From positions 1,272 through 6,710 of the forward strand of contig DEAI01000039.1 in the NCBI GenBank assembly GCA_002346675.1: a DNA stretch of 5,439 bases, written 5' to 3'. Under the pieces are notes generated by a model. The model was not told the DNA's origin. It did not search any database and was given only the letters and a program-made list of their open reading frames with translations. A program made the translations under genes and the position numbers. Origin of the DNA: Fidelibacterota bacterium UBA2986 (GTDB lineage Bacteria; Fidelibacterota; Marinisomatia; Marinisomatales; AB-629-J13). Numbering within the stretch: position 1 is the stretch's first letter; each line of letters begins with the position of its first letter. Of the stretch, positions 1 through 5,439 are shown one piece after another.

Positions 1-2
1 TC

Positions 3-1193
3 TACAGCCCAAACACAAATGGCGAACAATTTCCAATAGTCTGGCCTAATTATGTTAATCTATCAGGAAGTAATCAAGAAGAGTCTATTATTTCATCAGA
101 CAGCTCATTCACTAGATTGCTAGTATTTAACGACGTTTCTTCTGCGACATTTGACAGTATTAGCTTTCATTCTGGAGGGGGAATTAAATTTGACAATTCC
201 AGTGCCATCTTTAATGATGTAGTTATATCAGAAAATAGGTCAAATAATGGAGGCGGAGTATTCTGCGCATACAACTCTTCGCCAATATTTAATCGTGTTA
301 CTTTTAAAGATAATGTCTGTGAGATAGATGAGGCCAATTCATGGAATGAAAACTCTGGTGAAGGTGGAGCTGTATTTGTTGACTGGGAATCTATCCCAGT
401 TTTTAATCATTGTTCCTTTATAAATAATTACTCCGAGAGAGCTGGTGGGGCAGTGGCTGTTTCTTATGGGACCCCAGAATTTAATTATTGTTTATTTACT
501 GGTAATATGTCCGAATTTGGTGCAAGCTCTGTTTATATCGGTAACAGTCCATCGGATTCTTTACTAATTAAAAATTCTACTTTCTACAATAACGAGTCAC
601 TAGATAGTCTTGGTTCAAATATTGAATGTAATTGGTCTGACCTGTATATAAAAAATAGTATTTTAAGAAATAATCAGCCGAATGAATTCTCTGAAAATTT
701 AGGTTTGTTTCATGTATCCTACTCAAATATTGAAGGGGGATTTGGGGGATTTGCAAATATTGATGCGGACCCATCATTTTGCAATGTTGACAGTCTAAAC
801 TTCTCTTTAAATGATACATCTCCCTGTGTTGGTACTGGTGAGAATGGAAGTAATATGGGTGCATTTGGAGTTGCCTGCAGCTCAGAGTTGCTTGCCGAAG
901 ATAGAGTTATACCTTCTAAGTTTTTTCTATATCAAAATTATCCAAATCCATTTAACCCATCGACCATAATAAGATATGATCTGCCTAATAATAGTTTTGT
1001 CTCTTTAACTGTTTATGATATGATGGGGAGAGTGGTTAAAAACCTTATAAAACGAACCCAGGTGGCGGGATTTCAATCTGTTCAATGGGATGCAACCAAT
1101 AATAAAAATCAGCCCGTATCTGCAGGAATATATATTTATTCTATATATTCAGATAGTTTTATTGATACGAAAAAAATGATATTGGTAAAATAG
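3..1193 (+). CDS. Secreted right-handed beta-helix protein with T9SS sorting domain, 5' truncated
   Basis: The frame is open from base 3, so this is a partial gene with about 396 residues visible. The TTG at 117 is internal and not a credible start, because the upstream in-frame residues (YSPNTNGEQFPIVWPNYVNL) read as the conserved entry to a DUF1565-like pectate-lyase-type beta-helix. From about 120 to 680 come roughly seven rungs with the pattern S-P-x-F-N-x-x-x-F-x-x-N followed by GGG or GGA (for example SSAIFNDVVIS, SSPIFNRVTF, SIPVFNHCSF). A closing segment (NIDADPSFCN, SPCVGTGENGSNMGAFG) ends at about 875. The tail from about 915 carries YQNYPNPFNPST at 930-965 and a FlgD-like beta domain ending SFIDTKKMILVK. 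In the FCB group such tails direct proteins through the type IX secretion system and are removed or anchored at the cell surface. The likely role is a cell-surface or released protein; no catalytic residues could be identified, so polysaccharide binding or cleavage is only possible. The gene may be co-transcribed with the cyclase 19 bases downstream. Confidence 0.88.
   Translation, partial: YSPNTNGEQFPIVWPNYVNLSGSNQEESIISSDSSFTRLLVFNDVSSATFDSISFHSGGGIKFDNSSAIFNDVVISENRSNNGGGVFCAYNSSPIFNRVTFKDNVCEIDEANSWNENSGEGGAVFVDWESIPVFNHCSFINNYSERAGGAVAVSYGTPEFNYCLFTGNMSEFGASSVYIGNSPSDSLLIKNSTFYNNESLDSLGSNIECNWSDLYIKNSILRNNQPNEFSENLGLFHVSYSNIEGGFGGFANIDADPSFCNVDSLNFSLNDTSPCVGTGENGSNMGAFGVACSSELLAEDRVIPSKFFLYQNYPNPFNPSTIIRYDLPNNSFVSLTVYDMMGRVVKNLIKRTQVAGFQSVQWDATNNKNQPVSAGIYIYSIYSDSFIDTKKMILVK
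724..763 (+). repeat. Nested in-frame direct repeats inside the beta-helix gene
   Basis: The decamer CAAATATTGA occurs exactly at 724-733 and again at 754-763, 30 bases apart. Between them GGGGGATTT is duplicated in tandem at 735-743 and 744-752. All units keep the reading frame and encode S-N-I-E, G-G-F, G-G-F, A-N-I-D. The arrangement looks like recent short duplications in the turn between the last helix rung and the closing segment. It could also be a chance result of coding a glycine-rich loop. Confidence 0.7.
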
Positions 1194-1212
1194 ATATAAT
1201 TAGTGTGAAGCT

Positions 1213-2511
1213 ATGATAGACTTTAATAAAAATTTATTCTTTAGGGTAAGTAAGCTTACCTGTCAATTTGAGGATCGTGATCTCGAGATGGAATATCAGG
1301 ATTTTAGATGGGAGAAAATGAGAAATTACGTTAGAAATCTCCTGATAATTTCTGAGATATTTAATATGTTGATCCGGGTGGATGATATTAGGCTTCTTGG
1401 ACCAAGCCCGGTTTATATTGGGTTTCATGTACTGGGCTTTGCTGCTTGGGCGTATTTTCTATTTTTTCTATCTGATAATAATAAAAAGAAATGGCATCAA
1501 ACCTATTTTACAATTTGGATCATAGGGATGATGAACATGGGAGCCTGGAGCTATTATTTTACTGCTCCTCAGGCATTTCCAGTGGCTGCTGGTGCCTTAC
1601 CCATCCTAATGATTCTCTGGCTATATGTTTGGCCGTATTTCTTTTTGAATAGTATTCTGGTAACTATTTCAGCTACTGTTCCTTTTTGTATTTTGACGCT
1701 AGAGCAAGGGTCAATGACAGTAGAGCAGATTCCTTATCTTTTTTTAATGCCGCTAATATTTTTGTCCTACGTGAAATGGTCTAAGGAAAAGAACGAGAGG
1801 GTTGATTTCCTAAAAACAAAAAAACTAGAAGCAAACCACAACCTAATGAATAATACGCTTCAGAGATATTTTGGGCAGGACCTTACTGAAAAAATACTAA
1901 AAGACGATGGTGTATTAGCAGGCGAAAATACAAGGGTTACAGTCTCTTTTACTGACATCACATCTTATTCAACGATTATTGAGCACATGTCCCCGGAGAC
2001 TGCAGTAAAATTTCTGAATCGATATTTCACCTCAATGCACGATGTAATTGAGGAATATGGTGGTCACATAGTTAGCTATATTGGCGATTCTGTAATGGTC
2101 GTATTTGGCGCACCGAAGAAAGTCGAAGATCACGAACTACAAGCGGTAAGATGCGCTATTGGAATGCGGGATAAATTAAAAGAGATGAATAAGAAATGGG
2201 ATGATAATGAATTTTCAAGATATTGGAAAAACAATGATATTGATGAGATTCAAGCGCGAACAGGCATACATACCGGAAGCGTTATTGCAGGAAATATTGG
2301 CAGTGAGAGGATGTTGCAGTATAGTACAATAGGAGATGTTGTTAATGTTGCTGCTCGCCTCGAACAGGCAAACAAAGAATTTGATACAGGTATATTGATC
2401 AGTCAAGAGATATACACCACTCTCACAAAAGATTTACATTCCCTTTGTGAGTTTAAAAATGAAATTAATTTAAAAGGAAGAGACACTCCTATGAAGGTTT
2501 ATAGCATATAG
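1213..2511 (+). CDS. Membrane-anchored class III adenylate/guanylate cyclase
   Basis: A 432-residue protein that should convert a nucleoside triphosphate into a 3',5'-cyclic nucleotide at the inner membrane. Hydrophobic segments at about 42-55, 69-87, 97-117, 127-163 and 173-187 suggest five or six membrane spans. A charged linker (188-215) leads to the signalling helix LQRYFGQDLTEKIL (216-229). The catalytic domain covers about 241-432. It has both metal-binding Asp residues (D248 in FTDI, D292 in YIGDSVMVVFG), the GIHTGSVIAGNIG strand (351-363), and the transition-state Asn378 and Arg382 in VNVAARLE. The positions that usually select the purine base are S288 (usually Lys, four before the second Asp) and S371 (usually Asp or Thr, one after Tyr370), so ATP use is not assured. 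Such domains work as dimers. The first ATG has only a weak upstream GTGAAG; Met26 is a possible alternative start. The stop abuts the next ATG. No dedicated cyclic-nucleotide receptor is visible in the window. Confidence 0.93.
   Translation: MIDFNKNLFFRVSKLTCQFEDRDLEMEYQDFRWEKMRNYVRNLLIISEIFNMLIRVDDIRLLGPSPVYIGFHVLGFAAWAYFLFFLSDNNKKKWHQTYFTIWIIGMMNMGAWSYYFTAPQAFPVAAGALPILMILWLYVWPYFFLNSILVTISATVPFCILTLEQGSMTVEQIPYLFLMPLIFLSYVKWSKEKNERVDFLKTKKLEANHNLMNNTLQRYFGQDLTEKILKDDGVLAGENTRVTVSFTDITSYSTIIEHMSPETAVKFLNRYFTSMHDVIEEYGGHIVSYIGDSVMVVFGAPKKVEDHELQAVRCAIGMRDKLKEMNKKWDDNEFSRYWKNNDIDEIQARTGIHTGSVIAGNIGSERMLQYSTIGDVVNVAARLEQANKEFDTGILISQEIYTTLTKDLHSLCEFKNEINLKGRDTPMKVYSI
1245..1260 (+). repeat. 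Small inverted repeat just inside the cyclase gene
   Basis: GGTAAG (1245-1250) and CTTACC (1255-1260) are perfectly complementary around a TAAG loop. Within it GTAAGCTTAC (1250-1259) is a perfect 10-base palindrome. It begins 32 bases after the A of the start codon and lies in codons 11-16. It could be a short mRNA hairpin or a binding site, but a six-pair stem in coding sequence may well be chance. Confidence 0.35.
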
Positions 2512-2718
2512 ATGTATCTTAGGCTTTTTATTCTTATAGTATTACTTTATGTATTTTGGTATATATATCGATTTATAAGCATAAATAAAGATCAACTATC
2601 TATGATTTTTAAGCGGGGTAAGTTTTTTTATTCTAATCCTTACATTCGTCAGGAAATCATCACTTCATCACTCAAGTTCATTTTTAAATTACTCCGAAAG
2701 TCCTTTTTTAAGTTCTAA
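2512..2718 (+). CDS. Small cationic single-span membrane protein (68 residues), unknown function
   Basis: I do not recognise the family. Residues 3-24 form one very hydrophobic, aromatic-rich membrane segment. The rest is strongly basic: I count 12 Lys/Arg against 2 Asp/Glu over the whole protein. Residues 52-68 (SSLKFIFKLLRKSFFKF) could form a cationic amphipathic helix rich in Phe. The start ATG follows the cyclase stop with no gap (TAG then ATG), which suggests translation by coupling or reinitiation and stoichiometric production with the cyclase. A possible GAAGG at 2493-2497 is rather far upstream. The gene ends in tandem stops TAA TAA (2716-2721). Its position fits a partner or modulator of the membrane cyclase, but that is inference. 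The exact abutment and clean membrane segment argue for a real gene despite its size. Confidence 0.62.
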   Translation: MYLRLFILIVLLYVFWYIYRFISINKDQLSMIFKRGKFFYSNPYIRQEIITSSLKFIFKLLRKSFFKF

Positions 2719-2746
2719 TAAGAATCAACCTGTATAAAACATCTAA

Positions 2747-2908
2747 ATGAAATTGAATAAAAATCTCATTTCTGCTTTTATTTTGATTTTTATTTTTGCT
2801 TTCATTGCCAGTTACTTATATAAGAAAGGAAACTCGGATCATTATAAAAACTATAACCGAGTTATTGAGGAACCAGATTCAATTAGCGTGATAGGAGATC
2901 AGTTCTGA
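2747..2908 (+). CDS. Small single-span membrane protein (53 residues), unknown function
   Basis: This short reading frame fills most of the gap between two larger genes. It begins MKLNKNLISAFIL; residues 7-25 are one membrane span rich in Phe and Ile, closed by Lys26-Lys27. A polar tail of about 26 residues follows (DHYKNYNRVIEEPDSISVIG). There is no cysteine, so it is not a lipoprotein. It starts 28 bases after the preceding small gene and ends seven bases before the next one, with three consecutive in-frame stops (TGA TAA TAA, 2906-2914). No clear Shine-Dalgarno site precedes it, which is common in the FCB group. Evidence for reality is the membrane-anchor architecture, the fit between neighbours and the run of stops. 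The tail probably projects into one compartment as a peptide or docking segment. I know of no homologue. Confidence 0.55.
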   Translation: MKLNKNLISAFILIFIFAFIASYLYKKGNSDHYKNYNRVIEEPDSISVIGDQF

Positions 2909-2915
2909 TAATAAC

Positions 2916-3551
2916 ATGAACGAAAGACAAATAGTGAAAGAGCTTAGGCTTAGGCTGAGAGAGTATTTTCCATCTTTACAGTCTTTTATTGATCAGGATA
3001 TTATCACAAAAAGCGATTGGAGGTTTTATGGAAGCATTCAATTCAATCTAATAAAAAATTTTACAATAACACCTGAGAAAACAATAAGAGAGTCAAAAGC
3101 TAACCTGAATAAAATTGTAAAATTTTATGAAAATGAAACCAGGGTAAGAAAGCTAGGGCTTAAAAGTGATGTGTTTATCGAAGAGCATGATATTAATATT
3201 GATATTATGCGAAAGAGATATGAATTCTACCAAACTCATCTTAACTATTGGAAAAAACGAAAAGAATCAAGTGAAATGTATTTCAACTATGAGATATATA
3301 TGTTTCTGTACTATAAGTGGATGAACAACTACGAATTGGATCAAGAAAACACGTATAAACTTTTGTTAGATCTAATGGGATTTTGTAATTACTATGGAGC
3401 AAGATATTTCAATCTGGAGAGGCTTTCCTCAGAGAAGGAAATTCTATTAGGTGAAATGAAATTATCAACAAAAGTTCTTACTGTTATTGATAAAGATTTT
3501 AATCAAATGGATGATGAGCTATTGCAAGAGGCCAGTGCTCATCTGAATTAG
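2916..3551 (+). CDS. Hypothetical soluble helical protein (211 residues)
   Basis: I do not recognise this family. The protein has no signal peptide or membrane segment, so it is probably cytoplasmic. It is highly charged and predicted by eye to be largely helical, with aromatic clusters in the middle (about 100-160: YEFYQTHLNYWKKRK, YFNYEIYMFLYYKW) and an acidic C-terminus. The N-terminus contains ELRLRLRE, encoded by a tandem CTTAGG repeat at 2943-2954. The ATG at 2916 is the best start because an in-frame TAG lies at 2892-2894. An AGGAG at 2893-2897 is 18 bases from the ATG, longer than ideal. It sits seven bases after the 53-residue gene, so it is most likely in the same unit as the cyclase and both mini membrane proteins. 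The context suggests a cytoplasmic partner of that membrane set. The only support for a real gene is its length, start context and coding-like composition. Confidence 0.8.
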   Translation: MNERQIVKELRLRLREYFPSLQSFIDQDIITKSDWRFYGSIQFNLIKNFTITPEKTIRESKANLNKIVKFYENETRVRKLGLKSDVFIEEHDINIDIMRKRYEFYQTHLNYWKKRKESSEMYFNYEIYMFLYYKWMNNYELDQENTYKLLLDLMGFCNYYGARYFNLERLSSEKEILLGEMKLSTKVLTVIDKDFNQMDDELLQEASAHLN

Positions 3552-3634
3552 ATCATAATCATATTTGTTTCACTATCTAGTAGTATTAATTTGGTTTTAT
3601 ATTCAATCTATATATTCAGAATTAATCATTATTA

Positions 3635-3640
3635 TATAAT
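3635..3640 (+). promoter_or_regulatory. Possible -10 element ahead of the lipoprotein gene
   Basis: The 106 bases between 3551 and 3658 are very AT-rich and contain a perfect TATAAT. No good -35 hexamer lies 16-18 bases upstream, and there is no extended -10 TG. A transcript from here would have a leader of only about 11 bases that just includes the ribosome site. A promoter in this gap is plausible because it is the largest gap before the lipoprotein gene, but this exact element is weakly supported in a sequence this AT-rich. Confidence 0.25.
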
Positions 3641-3646
3641 TACAGT

Positions 3647-3651
3647 AGGAG
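3647..3651 (+). promoter_or_regulatory. Strong Shine-Dalgarno site of the lipoprotein gene
   Basis: AGGAG is placed six bases before the ATG at 3658, the best ribosome-binding site in the window. It fixes the start at 3658 rather than at the internal Met6 codon. The other genes here have weak or badly spaced sites, so this gene may be translated more strongly. Confidence 0.8.
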
Positions 3652-3657
3652 ATTTTT

Positions 3658-4380
3658 ATGGATAAACTAATCATGGTATTTAAAAGTTCATTTGGGAGAA
3701 TCTGTGTTGCGCTAATTCTTCCAATGCTGATCGTTACCAGCTGTGAGGAGCAGGTAGATGATCTTTGGAATACAGATGATGACGGACAAAAAGTTAGCCC
3801 ATTAGTTGGAGACTGGTATGCTGATTCTATGCAAATATTTGGTGAGTGTATTACTGACAGTGTGTTTGATCTGATGCAAGCTAAAAATATTTCTGATTAT
3901 AATTTATGGTTATTATCAGATGGAAGTTTTCAGATGGTTGTAAGCCAAAGTCTAAGTATAAAAGATGAATGCGAGTATGTTTATGGAACTTGGGATAATG
4001 AATCTGGATGCAGCTCTTCTTATTATGATTACTACAATTATAGTCCCTTCCAGTATTGCAATGTATACTACGAATTTGACCAATATAATTTTGGCACAAC
4101 AAATTGCAGTCAAGATGTAACAATAGAGGGTACATGGGTTGCCGATGAAACTGCATCGACAGTAACTTTGACGCTAAATGATTTTTGTGAAAACTCCTTT
4201 GGCGATCCTTCTTACGTTTCAGATTCTGATGGTTGTGGCTCGCTTGAGGATGGCTCCTGGAATGCGGGTATGACTCGCACCTACTCATATTCCGTTAACT
4301 CAGACTCGGGTACAGTAAGTCTAGATGGTAAGTGGTTTGACGGTGCATCCACGTGTGCAAAATTTTATTTGTCAATGTAA
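3658..4380 (+). CDS. Cys-rich outer-membrane or periplasmic lipoprotein with GxW repeats
   Basis: A 240-residue lipoprotein. The signal sequence has a basic start, a hydrophobic core (about 14-25) and a lipobox VTSC with lipidated Cys29. An acidic tether (EEQVDDLWNTDDDG) follows. The mature part contains five G-x-W motifs: GDW (51-53), GTW (110-112), GTW (158-160), GSW (199-201) and GKW (224-226). Several are followed by strand-like segments such as STVTLTLNDF, which recalls small lipocalin-like beta-barrel lipoproteins. Eight cysteines remain after Cys29 (64, 105, 118, 134, 150, 177, 193, 233), enough for four disulfides and consistent with an oxidising compartment. Residues 119-145 are unusually Tyr-rich (SSSYYDYYNYS and following). 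Function is unknown; ligand binding or an envelope structural role is possible. It has a strong ribosome site and is followed by an intrinsic terminator, so it is the last gene of its transcript. Confidence 0.9.
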   Translation: MDKLIMVFKSSFGRICVALILPMLIVTSCEEQVDDLWNTDDDGQKVSPLVGDWYADSMQIFGECITDSVFDLMQAKNISDYNLWLLSDGSFQMVVSQSLSIKDECEYVYGTWDNESGCSSSYYDYYNYSPFQYCNVYYEFDQYNFGTTNCSQDVTIEGTWVADETASTVTLTLNDFCENSFGDPSYVSDSDGCGSLEDGSWNAGMTRTYSYSVNSDSGTVSLDGKWFDGASTCAKFYLSM

Positions 4381-4400
4381 AATAGTAAATAGCTAGAATT

Positions 4401-4433
4401 AAAAAATCCCTGCCTATGTAGGGATTTTTTTTT
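4401..4433 (+). terminator. Intrinsic terminator after the lipoprotein gene
   Basis: A 13-pair stem (4401-4413 with 4418-4430, one G-U pair) closes a CTAT tetraloop. The GC core is CCC/GGG, and nine consecutive T lie at 4425-4433. The A-run at 4401-4406 gives the reverse strand a T-tract as well, so it could work in both directions. It begins 20 bases after the lipoprotein stop and ends seven bases before the next ATG. Confidence 0.93.
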
Positions 4434-4440
4434 CATTCAT

Positions 4441-5403
4441 ATGCTTCATAGAATATCCATACTTCTATTAATTTTCATAAACATTACGCTTTGTGATAAC
4501 CATAGTGATTGGAGAGCTGAAACTGGATATAATATTGATACGAATAAAAAATATATCTTATTATCGAATTCAAGTACAAATGAAGAGAGGATTACATCAG
4601 AGAGAATTACAGGTGAATTCAGAATATATTGCGATGGGTCTAGTCTAAATCTTTTGATCGACTGGGGTGAATTTGCAAATGAGTCAATTGGAAATGTTTA
4701 TTATTATATCTATGATTATGGTTTATGGGAAGAGAACTGGAGAATGTCCAAAAATGGCGATATATCCTACTCTGAGGATCCTTTTTTGCTATTAGCACAG
4801 CTAATGACCAATGACAGCCTAGCTATTGGAATAAGGCCAAAATATTCAAATGAAATTAGGTTCTATTTTAATAATAGTGGTCTGGTTGACATTATATATA
4901 ATAACAAAGATATCTTTAGTGCATACTCTGATATTTTTAAACAAGTTTTTGCTTCCTATGAAACACCTCCCGATAAGGTCCACTTAAAAAACGTATTTGA
5001 AAGTTTTATATCAAAAGAGATGGGTGTAAGGGAGTTGAAGGTTTCTCTATCGGAAAAAGATAGGTTTATATTTAATCCGATCTGGTTTGAATCAAAATTA
5101 GATCATCTAAAACATTCTGATATTTATGGTGAAAGTATTTTTTATTTTAACAGATGGTTAAAGAAAAAAGGCGCTCTTTTTACAACAGATCAAATGATTG
5201 TTACCAAGCTGTTTAAAAAAGAACCGATGGTTATTGCTTACAAAGATGTGAAAAAGGTTGAGGTAAAAGGGAATAAAATTATAGGGTACAGAATACATGT
5301 CAATGATAAGTACCTAACCCATTTCTCAAAGATTGAGAAAAACAAGGTTATAGAATTAAAGAACTTTATTATTAATAGAAGCTTAGATGAAAAAAGTAGT
5401 TAG
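4441..5403 (+). CDS. Exported protein, VasI/TagO-like N-terminal domain and PH-like C-terminal domain
   Basis: A 320-residue protein with an N-terminal signal sequence (MLHRISILLLIFINITLC). Cleavage after Cys18 is likely; the residues before it (ITL) do not make a lipobox. Residues about 22-155 resemble the domain of the type VI secretion-associated VasI/TagO proteins in pattern: a first Trp with a long strand region, GEFRIYCDGSSLNLLIDW (58-75), a paired-strand YYIYD, then W..S..GD and FYFNNSGL (141-148). A helical linker (about 156-226) leads to a PH-like module at about 230-310 (FYFNRWLKKKGALFTTDQMI, IAYKDVKKVEV, IHVNDKYLTHF, ELKNFI), like bacterial PH domains that usually sit in the cytoplasm. 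Both assignments are pattern recognition without a search. No type VI genes are present, so a secretion role should not be assumed. There is no Shine-Dalgarno site, and the terminator lies almost on the start codon. The start is chosen because the signal sequence begins there and no upstream in-frame ATG exists. Confidence 0.85.
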   Translation: MLHRISILLLIFINITLCDNHSDWRAETGYNIDTNKKYILLSNSSTNEERITSERITGEFRIYCDGSSLNLLIDWGEFANESIGNVYYYIYDYGLWEENWRMSKNGDISYSEDPFLLLAQLMTNDSLAIGIRPKYSNEIRFYFNNSGLVDIIYNNKDIFSAYSDIFKQVFASYETPPDKVHLKNVFESFISKEMGVRELKVSLSEKDRFIFNPIWFESKLDHLKHSDIYGESIFYFNRWLKKKGALFTTDQMIVTKLFKKEPMVIAYKDVKKVEVKGNKIIGYRIHVNDKYLTHFSKIEKNKVIELKNFIINRSLDEKSS

Positions 5404-5439
5404 GCTAGTAATTTGATAAATATAATTAGATCCATATTT

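Noticed and set aside
117..119. TTG as start of the beta-helix gene
   Set aside because: The frame is open to base 3 and the upstream residues continue the same conserved secreted-protein pattern, so the gene is simply cut by the window edge.
577..864. Minus-strand reading frame of 95 residues
   Set aside because: It lies opposite the well-supported beta-helix gene, has a low-complexity His/Tyr/Gln-rich translation and no start signals; it is a shadow frame.
1195..1200. TATAAT as promoter of the cyclase
   Set aside because: It lies only 12 bases before the ATG and has no -35 at proper spacing; TTGATA at 1162-1167 is too far away. Such hexamers are expected by chance in DNA this AT-rich.
1213..3551. 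Classical Pycsar phage-defence operon
   Set aside because: Pycsar cyclases are normally soluble and paired with a larger membrane or TIR effector. Here the cyclase itself carries several membrane spans and the neighbours are single-span proteins under 70 residues. The altered base pocket alone is not enough.
3881..4288. Minus-strand reading frame of 135 residues
   Set aside because: It is antisense to the lipoprotein gene and its His/Ser/Asn-rich sequence is what the complementary strand would give; no domain or ribosome site supports it.
4504..4888. Evidence for a type VI secretion locus
   Set aside because: Only a domain-level resemblance to VasI/TagO is seen. No sheath, VgrG, Hcp or ATPase gene is present, and the domain type occurs outside such loci.
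5421..5426. TATAAT near the right edge as a promoter
   Set aside because: There is no matching -35 at suitable distance and no downstream gene is visible before the window ends.

Overview
The window is AT-rich bacterial DNA with every supported gene on the + strand. The best taxonomic clue is the C-terminal sorting domain of the first gene (YQNYPNPFNPST followed by a FlgD-like beta domain ending in a Lys-rich tail). That style of tail is common in the FCB superphylum, especially Marinimicrobia (SAR406), Ignavibacteria and Calditrichota. A marine Marinimicrobia-like genome is my preferred reading, but it is inferred from protein style and not from a marker gene.

Layout. Bases 3-1193 are the 3' part of a secreted parallel beta-helix protein with a type IX secretion (T9SS) sorting tail. 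The reading frame is open to the left edge, so the true start lies outside the window. After a 19-base gap comes a membrane-anchored class III nucleotide cyclase (1213-2511). Its stop codon is followed with zero spacing by a 68-residue cationic single-span membrane protein (2512-2718). A 53-residue single-span membrane protein follows (2747-2908), then a 211-residue soluble helical protein that I do not recognise (2916-3551). A 106-base intergenic gap with a strong Shine-Dalgarno site leads into a Cys-rich, GxW-repeat outer lipoprotein (3658-4380), which ends at a clear intrinsic terminator (4401-4433). Only 7 bases after the terminator T-tract starts an exported protein (4441-5403). Its N-terminal half resembles the VasI/TagO-type domain and its C-terminal part looks like a bacterial PH-like domain. 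Bases 5404-5439 hold no gene that I can support.

How they may work together. Spacing suggests that the cyclase, the two mini membrane proteins and the 211-residue protein form one tightly packed transcription unit. The lipoprotein is either the end of that unit or has its own promoter in the 106-base gap. The cyclase would make a cyclic nucleotide in response to a membrane signal. Its two usual purine-selecting residues are both Ser, so its product is open. Whether the small membrane proteins and the 211-residue protein modulate the cyclase is inference from packing alone. The beta-helix protein, lipoprotein and VasI/PH-like protein are all envelope or surface proteins. No RNA genes, CRISPR arrays, insertion sequences or attachment sites were seen.
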